A program made the position numbers and the translations under genes. 64,000 nt of DNA. It comes from Rhodococcus sp. HM1. Its GTDB lineage: Bacteria > Actinomycetota > Actinomycetes > Mycobacteriales > Mycobacteriaceae. Below are positions 44,437 through 54,100 of this stretch, piece after piece. The first letter of the stretch is position 1. Each line of letters starts with the position of its first letter. Location: positions 1 to 64,000 of the forward strand of contig NZ_JALPTB010000019.1 in assembly GCF_023218075.1 (NCBI RefSeq), written 5' to 3'. The notes under the pieces are model-generated. The model was not told where the DNA came from. It ran no database searches and was given only the letters and a program-made list of their open reading frames with translations.

Positions 44437-45891
44437 TCACCGTGCGGGCAGCTCGAGCCTGGGCAGCTCGATCCGCGGCAGCTCCACCGTCGGCAGGACG
44501 GGGACCGGGATGTTCAGCCCCGGGATCATCGGCGGGGGCGGCGGCGTCTCGGGGGCTACCGGCACCTGCCGCTGCGTGGTCGGTTCGGGTTCCGGCTCTT
44601 CGGTGGTCGTGGTGACCGGTGCCGGCGCCACGGCGGGCCTCGGTGACGGCTTCGACGACGGCGGCGTCGTCACCACCGTCTCCGCGGGAGCGGACTCGTC
44701 GACCGGATCCGAACCGAAGACGCTGTTGCCGGCTCCGAGGGCGACACCGATCAGGGCCACCACCATCAGAGCGGTTCCCGCGAGGCCCGCGCCGCTGATC
44801 TGCTTGCCGCTGACCCGGGGTCCGCGGGCTGTGAGCATCCCCAGCCAGGACCGCGATTCGTCCGCGTCCGCGGCATTCGCGGGCTTCTCCTTGGGACGGG
44901 CGATCCGATCGGTGCGCTGCTCGGTGCGCCGGTCCGTGGCTGCGAATCCGCTGACACCGGCCTGCGCCCCGGCCGGGCGCGCGATGCGCTCGGTCGCCGC
45001 CGGCGGCGGGACGATGCGCGTGGTCATGCCCGGTATCGAGTCCTTCGGCCGACCGGCAAGGAGAGCGCCGCCCTTCGCGAGGACCAGCTCCGGCTCGTGC
45101 GGCACCACCAGCGGCAGCCGCAGCCAGGACCGCAGGACCTCCTGGACGAGGGGGATGTGCGCGCCGCCACCGAGCAGCACGATCGCCTCCGGATCCCGGC
45201 CGGCACGCTCGACGATGTCGCGGACGAACCGCGCGGACGACTCGACACACTGCGCGATCAGCGGGTCGAAGGTGTCCCGCGACATGAGAATGAGCCCGGC
45301 AGCGCCCGGCACCGCGACCGCGTCGCTCGCGGACAGCTGTTCCTTCGCCTCGCGGCACTGCGCGTCGAACTCGGTGACGGTCGCCGGATCGTCGGGCAGC
45401 CACACCCCGTTCGTGCCGAGCTGGTGTTCGCGGATCGCAGCGTCGAACACCCGTCCCCCGACGGTGTCGGTGCGTCCCGCGAGGACCTCGCCGGACGGAA
45501 GGTCGACGACGGTCACGGTGAGGCCCGAATCACCCAGGTCGTAGAACACCGCCGTGTCGGTGCAGAGCTCACCGCTGGCACGCAGATACGCCAGCGCCGC
45601 CTCGGACTCGGAGACCAGGTCGAACCTGTCGAGACCCTGTTCCGCCATGGCCTTGCGGATCCGGTCCGCCTGCGCCGCGTCGCGGTACACCACACCGAGA
45701 GCGTCGATCGGCTCCCCCGCCACCCCCGTCTGGAACAACACGCCCAAGGTCTGTGCGGCGAGACGGGCGGGGTCGTCGCGACCTGTGTCCACCACCTGGA
45801 ACTGAAATCCCGCCGAGGGCGTGGTCCGGTCGATCGGACGCACGATCCGGACGGCGCTCTCCCCAACGGTCACCCCGAGTACCGAACTCAT
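44437..45891 (-). CDS. Membrane-anchored Hsp70-family (actin-like ATPase) protein
   Basis: The 484-residue protein has an N-terminal actin/Hsp70-like ATPase fold: VLGVTVGESAVRIV (phosphate-1), VFYDLGDSGLTVTVVD (phosphate-2) and IVLLGGGAHIPLVQEVL (adenosine loop). A linker, one transmembrane helix at about 366-390 (GAGLAGTALMVVALIGVALG) and a Pro/Thr-rich outer tail ending in the repeats VELPRIELPRLELPAR follow. It has no substrate-binding domain. The design matches 2656-4269, but the ATPase motifs here are closer to canonical. A cytoplasmic ATP switch tied to an outer envelope tail is the inference; no partner is known. Confidence 0.83.
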   Translation of the reverse strand: MSSVLGVTVGESAVRIVRPIDRTTPSAGFQFQVVDTGRDDPARLAAQTLGVLFQTGVAGEPIDALGVVYRDAAQADRIRKAMAEQGLDRFDLVSESEAALAYLRASGELCTDTAVFYDLGDSGLTVTVVDLPSGEVLAGRTDTVGGRVFDAAIREHQLGTNGVWLPDDPATVTEFDAQCREAKEQLSASDAVAVPGAAGLILMSRDTFDPLIAQCVESSARFVRDIVERAGRDPEAIVLLGGGAHIPLVQEVLRSWLRLPLVVPHEPELVLAKGGALLAGRPKDSIPGMTTRIVPPPAATERIARPAGAQAGVSGFAATDRRTEQRTDRIARPKEKPANAADADESRSWLGMLTARGPRVSGKQISGAGLAGTALMVVALIGVALGAGNSVFGSDPVDESAPAETVVTTPPSSKPSPRPAVAPAPVTTTTEEPEPEPTTQRQVPVAPETPPPPPMIPGLNIPVPVLPTVELPRIELPRLELPAR

Positions 45892-46061
45892 CAGCCGCCT
45901 TCTGCAATTCCGGCGCCGCTCCAGTGCTCACCCCCGGCGCCCCAAGACGCCCCGATGTTACCCAACGGTCTCGATACGGCATACGGGCAATTGAGGGGAC
46001 TCGATTCCACCGCTGTGGTACGGCTCCGCGCGGCGGGCCGGGCGGTGCATAGGATCAGGCG

Positions 46062-46577
46062 ATGCGGGTCCTCTTCGTATGCACGGGAAACATCTGCCGA
46101 TCGCCCACGGCCGAGCTTCTGACCACGGCGTTCGCCGCCGAGGCCGGGCGACCGGATCTCACCGCGCACAGCGCCGGCACCCGCGCCCTGGTCGGTCACG
46201 GTATGGAATCGACGGCCGCGCTGGTGCTGCAGCAACTCGGCGGCGACCCGCGCGGATTCACCGCCCGCCGGTTGACCCCGGCCATCGCGGAGGACGCCGA
46301 CCTCGTCCTGACCATGTCCGAAGCCCATCGCTCGGCGGTGATCACCGCGGCCCCGCGGATGATGCGCGTCACGTTCACCCTTCGCGAGGCAGCCCGGCTG
46401 CAGCAGGCCAGTGGCGCCTCGACCGTCGCAGAACTGTCGGCGGCCCGGGTGCACGCGACGGCACCCGGGCTCGACGACATCACCGATCCGATCGGCTGCG
46501 ACGAAGAGACCTTCGCCACGGTCGGAAGCGAGATCGCAGATCTTCTACTGCCCCTGCTGACCCGGATCCGCGACTGA
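46062..46577 (+). CDS. Low-molecular-weight protein tyrosine phosphatase
   Basis: The 171-residue phosphatase has the signature loop CTGNICRS (Cys7, Arg13) and the general-acid Asp in DDITDP (about 138-142). This family (Wzb/PtpA) removes phosphate from tyrosines, commonly those of the partner BY-kinase in polysaccharide systems. It converges on that kinase gene and the two 3' ends overlap by 33 bp (46545-46577), so both strands are coding there. Confidence 0.92.
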   Translation: MRVLFVCTGNICRSPTAELLTTAFAAEAGRPDLTAHSAGTRALVGHGMESTAALVLQQLGGDPRGFTARRLTPAIAEDADLVLTMSEAHRSAVITAAPRMMRVTFTLREAARLQQASGASTVAELSAARVHATAPGLDDITDPIGCDEETFATVGSEIADLLLPLLTRIRD

Positions 46578-48113
46578 GCTTCCGTTGAGCGGCCGCATCC
46601 GCGCCTGCACCACCGGCCGCTCCCCTGCCCGGGGAAGCACCACCTCCGGATAACTCGGCGCCACCGTGTAGGCGGGGACCGGGTTGGGGACCGGTGCCGC
46701 CTCCGACTCGACGCGCGGGGCCGCCACGACCGTGGCTGGGGTCGTCGCCTTGCCGGAATCGTCGGACTCGTAGAAGTACCGGTATTCGTAGGCGCCGGGC
46801 CCCTTCGACGGGGTCATCGTGATGATGGTGCCGAGCACCCGCACACCGGCACTATCGAGGTTGCCGACGGCGCGGACCATCTGTTCGCGCGTGGTCTTGC
46901 CGTGTCGTGCGATGACGAGTGCGCCGTCCGCGGCGGCACTGAGCACGACCGCGTCGGTCACCGGCAATAGCGGCGACGCGTCGATGATCACGTAGTCGAA
47001 TCGTGCGCGGAGTTCCGCGATGACATGCTTCGCGGTTGCGGATCCGAGGAGTTCGCTCGGGTTGGGAGGCAGCGTCCCCGCGGCGAGCACCGTCAGATTC
47101 TCGAACCGAGTCGGCTGCAGCACATCGTCGAGCCCGGCCCGGCCGGACAATACGGTGCTGAACCCGGCATCGCCGAGCACACCGAGGTACTTCGAGACCC
47201 GCGGCCGGCGCAGATCGCCCTCCACCAGCACCACCGAATGCCCCGCCTCGGCGAGCACCAGGGCGGTGTTGATGGCCGTGGTGGTCTTGCCTTCGGCCGG
47301 GAGGGCGCTGGTGACGACGAGAACACGGGGCGGGTTGTCCACGTCGAGGAACTGAAGATTGGTGCGCAGCTCGCGATATGCCTCGGCGCTACCGGAATTC
47401 GCGTCCCGGAAGACGATCGCCGCCTCGTTCTGACGCTCCTTGTCGAGCGGGATCGTCCCGACCAGGCCGGCACCGGCGATGTCCTCGGCCGTCTTGCGAT
47501 CCTTGACCGTGTTGTCGAGACGGTCACGCAGGACGGCGGCACCGATGCCGAGCAGAAGACCGACCAGAAGCCCGAGCACCAGATTGCGTTTCGTGTTCGG
47601 GGACACCGCAGCGGCCGGGGTGGTCGCGTACTGCTCGACGACGACGCGTGCCGCGGGCGCGCCCCCGTTCTCCGGGGTCTCCAGTTCACGTGCCATCATG
47701 ACGAATTCGTCGGACAGGGCGTTCGCCAGATCGCGGGCGCGCTCCGGGGACGTGTCCGTGAGCGTGGTGTCGATGAGCACGGTGTCCGGCGCCGACGACG
47801 CCTTGACCTTGGCCGCGAGCCCGGCCGGAGTCAGATCGGTGATCCCGAGAGCGTCGAGCGTCCGTCCCGCCACGGTCGTGCCGGTGAGCAGCTTGGTGTA
47901 CGAGGCGACGCGTTCCTGCGAAAACCGGTTGCCCTGGTAGATCTCGCTGACCGACGCGCCGGACGAGGTCGACACGAACAGCCGCGTCGATGCCTGGTAC
48001 TGCGGTGTCGCGAGGAGCGAGGCGCCGAGTGCGCCGAGCAACACCACGACCGTCGTCACGGCGATGATCTTCCATCGTGCCTGCAGAATTCGCAGGTAGT
48101 CGTGTACTTCCAT
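46545..48113 (-). CDS. BY-kinase / polysaccharide chain-length regulator (Wzz-Wzc type)
   Basis: The 522-residue protein has an N-terminal Wzz domain with two membrane helices (about 16-36 and 176-194) around an outer loop. A cytoplasmic tyrosine-kinase domain follows with Walker A PAEGKTTT (about 271-278), Walker A' VVLVEGDLRRP and Walker B VIIDASP. A tyrosine cluster YEYRYFY comes after the kinase core. Such proteins autophosphorylate on clustered tyrosines and control polysaccharide length and export. Its ATG (48111-48113) shares one base with the TGA of the upstream NRPS (48113-48115), so it is translated by coupling to that gene. The C-terminal tail is Pro/Val-rich. Confidence 0.92.
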   Translation of the reverse strand: MEVHDYLRILQARWKIIAVTTVVVLLGALGASLLATPQYQASTRLFVSTSSGASVSEIYQGNRFSQERVASYTKLLTGTTVAGRTLDALGITDLTPAGLAAKVKASSAPDTVLIDTTLTDTSPERARDLANALSDEFVMMARELETPENGGAPAARVVVEQYATTPAAAVSPNTKRNLVLGLLVGLLLGIGAAVLRDRLDNTVKDRKTAEDIAGAGLVGTIPLDKERQNEAAIVFRDANSGSAEAYRELRTNLQFLDVDNPPRVLVVTSALPAEGKTTTAINTALVLAEAGHSVVLVEGDLRRPRVSKYLGVLGDAGFSTVLSGRAGLDDVLQPTRFENLTVLAAGTLPPNPSELLGSATAKHVIAELRARFDYVIIDASPLLPVTDAVVLSAAADGALVIARHGKTTREQMVRAVGNLDSAGVRVLGTIITMTPSKGPGAYEYRYFYESDDSGKATTPATVVAAPRVESEAAPVPNPVPAYTVAPSYPEVVLPRAGERPVVQARMRPLNGSSVADPGQQGQ

Positions 48114-51100
48114 CAGGGTGTCTCCCTCGTTCCGATGACACTGCTACTACGCCCGGCGGGCGTGAATTGGTGGCAATTACTGTGAAACTGCCCGTGCTGC
48201 ATCAGCGCGGGCGCGATCCGGCGAAGCGCGTCCGGCGTCGTCAGATCCGAATGTGCGAACGGCAGTGGATGTTCCACCACACCATCGGTTGCGTGGCGGT
48301 TCCACGCCGCGGCGAGCGCGGCCGGCCCGCGGTGCTCGGATTCGGCCGTGAAGAGATGGATCTCGCCGTCGTGGACGCCCGGAACATGCTGGCGCAGGGC
48401 GGTTTCGACGGTCACCGCGGCGGTGTCCGCACGCTCGCGAACCCGGGCGACGAGAGCGTCCGGCAATCCGGTGGTGTCGATCTCGGATTCACCGTAGGCA
48501 GGCTCGGGCACGTCCGGCACCAACTCCGCCGGGAACGTGTCGAGCAGCGCGAGCAGTGCGACGCGGTGTCCCGCCGCGCGCAGCTGCACCGCGATCTCGT
48601 GCGTGATCGTGCCGCCGGCGGACCATCCGAGGAGATGATAGGGACCGTCGGGTTGCACGGCGCGGATCCGGTCGACGTAGTGCGCGGCCAACTCCGAGAT
48701 CGAGCCGGGGATCGGATCGAGTCCGACCGCCTGCAGCCCGTACACGGGTACACCGTCCAGATGCGCAGCCAAACCGGCGTAGCACCAGGCCAATCCGCTG
48801 ATCGGATGCACGCAGAACAGGGGCCGCACGTCCGGGTCACCCGCCCCGAGAGGCACCAGCACCGCAAGGGGGTCCGGATTCGCGGTCGCGGTGGCGTCGC
48901 AATCGATCCGGCGGGCGAGCTCGTCGACAGACCGGGCGTCGAACAACCAGCCGACCGGAACGGTGCGCCCGAGCGCCTCGGACAACTCCCCCGCGACCGC
49001 GACGGTGCCGAGCGAACTGCCACCGAGATCGAAGAATCCGCGGTCGGCCGATACCGCACCGACCGGGATGCCGAGGTGCTGCGCGTAGACGGCGGCGACG
49101 GTGCGCGCGGTCGGTCCGCTCGGTGGAACGTGGTTCGCGGCGGACCACGAGGGGTCCGGTGCCGGTAGTGCCGCGCGGTCGACCTTGCCGGACGGCTGCA
49201 GGGGCAGTGCGTCGACGACGGTGACGGTGGCCGGTCGCAGATGACGCGGCAGGTGCGTGGCGAGCCGGCGGCGCAGACGGTCCGGATCGGGACGGCCCTG
49301 GACATACGAGGCGAGACAGATGTTTCCGTCCGCCGCGGGCACCGCGACGGTGACCGCGGCGTCGACGTCCTCGGCGGCGAGCAGCACCGCGTCGACCTCG
49401 GCGGGTTCGGTCCGGATACCGTGGATCTGCACCTGGTCGTCGACCCGTCCGACGTGTTCGAACTCGCCGGTGGCGCCGACCCGCACCAAGTCTCCGGTGC
49501 GGTACATCCGGCCGCCGGGTTTACCGAAGGGATCGGCGACGAATCGCGTTGCGGTGAGGCCGGTCCGACGGTGGTATCCGCGGGCGAGCCCGGCGCCGGT
49601 GACGTACAGCTCCCCCACCGTTCCGCGCGAAACCGGGTGCAGCCGCGCGTCGAGAACGTAACCGGTCGTCCCCGGAACGGGAAGGCCGACAGCCGGTTTC
49701 GCCGGGGTATCGGTCAGCGGCCCGGCACACGAGACCATGACGGTCAGCTCGGTCGGCCCGTACCCGTTGAAGAGGCGGTGCCGCGACCAGCGCCGGGCGA
49801 GCGCCGGATGCAGGGTCTCGCCGCCCGCCATCACCGTGGCGGGTGGCAGCGTGTCCGGGTCGAGGGTGGCGAGCACGGTCGGCGTGAGGCAGAAGTGATC
49901 GACGCGCGATTCGATCAGGAGGCGCTGCAGTGCGGGACCGGCGAACGATTCGTCGTCGGCGATCACCAGCGTGCCGCCGTGCGCGTGCGCGCCGAGCAGT
50001 TCCAGAACAGCGGCATCGAATGTGGTCGACGCCGCCTGCAATACGCGGTCGCCGGGGAAGATCCCGAGCCGTCGGCGGTGGACGTCGACGAGCGCGGTGA
50101 TTCCGCGATGCGGCACCGTCACACCCTTCGGAGTGCCGGTGGTGCCCGAGGTGTAGATGACGTACGCGAGGTCGTCGACCGTCTGCTGCGGTTCCGGCGG
50201 CGGGGACCCGGCGTACGAGCCGGTCATGTCGATCCATTCCACCGCCTCGCGGCCCAACCGGCCGGCCGGGGCGGCTTGCGGCACGGTCAGGCCGACGGTC
50301 GCACCCGAATCGGCGAGGATCGCCTCGCTCCGCGCGGGCGGCTGGTGGACGTCGACCGACACCCAGGCCGCCCCGGCCCGCGTGACGGCCCAGACGGCGA
50401 GCGGCCAGTACGCACCGCGCGGCACCGCGACGGCGACGAGGTCGCCGCGGCCGACCCCGCGCGCCACCAGTTCGGATGCGATCCTCCCGGCGCGCGCGTC
50501 GAGTTCGGCGTAGGTCCATGCGACCGATCCGGCCTGCACGGCGATCGCTCGAGGATGGGCGACGGCCGTACCGGCCAGGATCTCCCGCAGGGTTCTCGGG
50601 GTCACCTCGGCCGCGCCGATCGGCTCGACGTCGGGGACGGCGAGGTCGCCGACGGGTCGGCCGGGGGTGGCCAGCGCCGCGTCCAGCAGCGCCACGTACT
50701 CCGCGAGGAGGGTCTCGACGGTCGTGGCGTCGAAGAGGTCGGTGGCGTAGACGACGCGCAGGTCGAGTCCGTGCGCCTCGTCGCCGGTGTGGTCCTCGAC
50801 GATCTCCCAGGACAGGTCGAACAGTGCCGGTGGGGTTCCCAGCTCGGTGTCGCGAATGTGCATGCCGGGCAGCTGGGGCACGGGGTTCTCGGCTCCACCG
50901 GGGCGATGGGTGAGCATCACCTGGAACAGCGGATGGTGTGCGCTGTCGCGGTGCGGGGCCAGCCGCTCGACGACCTGCTCGAACGGGACGTCGGCGTGGG
51001 CGAGCGCACCGAGGTCGGCGGCACGCACCTTGCGCAGCAGGTCGGTGACGGTGGCGGCCGGGTCGACGGGGGTGCGCAGCGCGACGGTGCCGACGAACAT

Positions 51101-54100
51101 GCCGACGAGTGCGGACAGCCGCGGATCGCTGCGTCCCGCGACCGCCGTGCCGACGACGATGTCCGATCGACCGCTGCGGCGGGCGAGCAGCGCCGCGAGG
51201 ACCGCGTGGAGCAGCATGAAGGTGGTCACGTCGTGGGCGCGGGCGACGGTGCGCAACCGGGTGTGGAACTCCGCGTCGAGGTGTACTGCGGTCGCATCCC
51301 CCTCGAACGTCGGCCGGGCCGGGCGGGGACGGTCGGTGGGCAGCGGGAGCGGCGTGTCCGGTACCCCTGCCAGGGTCGTCGCCCAGTAGTCGAGCTGACG
51401 GTGCGCCGCCGAGCCGGGTTCGGTGTGGTCTCCGAGGAACTCGTGCTGCCGGCGTGCATAGTCGCGGTAGGTCACCGGCAGCGGTTGCCAGGTCGGCGGC
51501 GTTCCGCCCACGCGAGCCCGGTAGGCGGTCTGCAGGTCGGCGAGCAGGGGCCCGACGGAGGCACCGTCGAAGGCGATGTGATGGACCGCAGCGACGAGGA
51601 TGCGATCGTCGCGGGCGACGTCGAGCAGGCGGATGCGCAGCGGTGGTTCGGTATCGAGGTCGAACGGCGCGGTGAGCGTCTCGGTGACGGCCCGATCCGG
51701 GTCCGATGTCGAAATATGTTCGAGGACAGGATAATCCACGAGTGCGAAATTGCCGTCGGGATAGGCGGTGCGCAGGATCTCGTGACGGTCGCACAGATCG
51801 CGCACGGCCGTAGCGAGGGCATCGACATCGAGGTCGCCGGTCACGCGCAGGACCACCGGGACGATGTAGCGCGCGTCGGGTTCGGTACGCGACAGCAGCC
51901 ACAGGCGTCGCTGGGCGGGGGCGATCGGCACCGGGCCGGTCGTGTCGGCGCGCCGCAGCGGCGGCGGCACCGGTCCGGTGGTGACGTGGGCGGCGAGCGC
52001 GGCGAGGGACGGCGCCTCGAGGACCGCCCGCGTCGGCACCTCGGTCCCGAACGCGTCCGACAGGCGGGCGGCGAGAACGACCGCGCCGAGGGAATCGCCT
52101 CCGGCGGCGATGAATCCGCGGTGCGCGGCCGGACGGATGCCGAGCACGTCCTCGGTGATCGTGACGACCAACTTCTCGGCGGCGGTCAATTCGGGTTCCG
52201 CGACCTCGGCTGCTGCCGTGTCGAGCCCGGCCAACGCGTCGAGATCGAGTTTGCCGTTGGGGGTGACGGGCAGCTGCGGCACCACCCGCACTCGTGACGG
52301 CATACGGTGCGGCGGAACGATTTCCGCGATCGCGGCGGTGACCTCGTCGGCGGTGACGCCGGTGGCGGCGAACGCGACGAGCGCGTCGTCGACCGCGACG
52401 ACGGCAGCCTGCCGGACGCCGTCCACGCCGAGCAGCGCAGCCTCGAGCTCGCCGGGTTCGATACGGACCCCACGGATCTTCAGCTGCCGGTCGGTCCGGC
52501 CGAGATACGCGAGGGTTCCGTCGGTGCGGCGGTGCACGCGGTCCCCGGTGCGGTACATCCGTTGCCCGCCGGTCGCCGCGACGAACCGTTCCGCGGTGAG
52601 AGCCGGGGCGTCGAGGTAGCCGAGCGCCAGCCCGGCGCCCGCGAGATAGAGCTCACCGACCGCGCCATCGGGCACCGGGCGCAGGCGCGCGTCCAGGACG
52701 TGTGCGGTCGTGCCGGGAATCGGCTCGCCGATCCCGGCCGCCCCGTGACCGTCGATTTCCGTGAGGGTCGCGACGATCGTCGACTCGGTCGGCCCGTACG
52801 CGTCGAGCATCAGCCGGCCCGCGGCCCAGCGTTCGGCGAGCCGGGCGGGAAGGGCTTCACCGCCGGATGCAACGACCCGCAGGTCGGGCAAACCGGCCGG
52901 ATCGAGGGTGCCCAGCACCGTCGGCGTCGACAGGTAATGGGTGATGCGTTCCTCGCGCAACAGCCGGTGCAGGTCCTGCCCGGCGTACACGTCCGACGGT
53001 GCCACGACGAGGGTGGCGCCGGTGGTGTGCGCGAGCAGCACCTCGAGCAGCGCCGCGTCGAACGCCGGGTGGTATCCCTGCAGCACCCGGTCGCCGGGGC
53101 CGACGCGGTAGCGAGCCGCGGCCTCGGCCGCCAGCGGTGCGAGTCCCACGTGGGTGACGGCGACCAGTTTGGGGGCGCCCGTCGAACCCGACGTCGCCAC
53201 GATGTACGCGACGTTCGGCGGGCAGATGCTGGCGGCCGCGGATCCCGTGAAGGCAGCGCCGGTCTTGGTCGCCGCCCACAGGGCGCGGATACGGTCGGCG
53301 CTGCGTGTCTCGCCGAGCGTGACGACGCTGCCGGGACCGATTCCCGCGGCACACCATTCGGCGGCGAGCGCATCGGACGCGGCGTCCAATTCCCGGTACG
53401 TGAGCGCGATTCCGTCTCCGCGCACGGCCTCTCGTGCGGGGTGGGCCGCGGCCGCCGCGCGCAGGAGGTCGGCGAGGAGTCGCGGCGCAACCGGCGCGCC
53501 ACCGGTCAGTGACGGGGCGGCGACGTCGAACGGTACGTCGCCGACAGATGCGTGCGGATCGTCCACGAGCCCGGCGAGCACGGCGGTGAACCGCCGGGCC
53601 AGCGTCCGGGCCGTGGCGGCGGCGAACCGGGATCGATCGAACCGCAGCGCCGCGAGGTATCCGTCACCGCTCGGGGCGAAGGTGAACTGGAGGTCGAATT
53701 TCGGTGTGTCGTCCACGATTTCGCGCGCTGCGATGGTGAGATCCCCGAGCTGCGCGTGGCCGGGATCGAAGTCCTGCATCGCCAGCGCCACCTGCGGCGG
53801 CGGTCCCGTGAGCATTCCGGCGAGTTGCTCGTAGGGCACCGTCGCGTGATCGAGGGCCGCGACGTCGAAGGCACGGACCGCTTCGACGAGTTCGGTGAAC
53901 GACCGGTCGGGAGCCACTGCGGTGCGCAGGATCAGGGTCTCGACGAACGGTCCGACGAGGTCGTCGAGTTGCGCCCAGCGGCGGGTCGACACGACGGCGG
54001 CGACCGCGACGTCGTGCTGGGCACCGACGCGGGCCAGCAGCACCGACAGCGCGGCGTGCACGACCATGAACTCGGTGGCGCCCGTCGTGCGGGCGAGCGA

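Noticed and set aside
49241-52297. 1018-codon open frame antisense to the large NRPS
   Set aside because: The opposite strand carries intact C, A, PCP and TE motifs; this frame has none.
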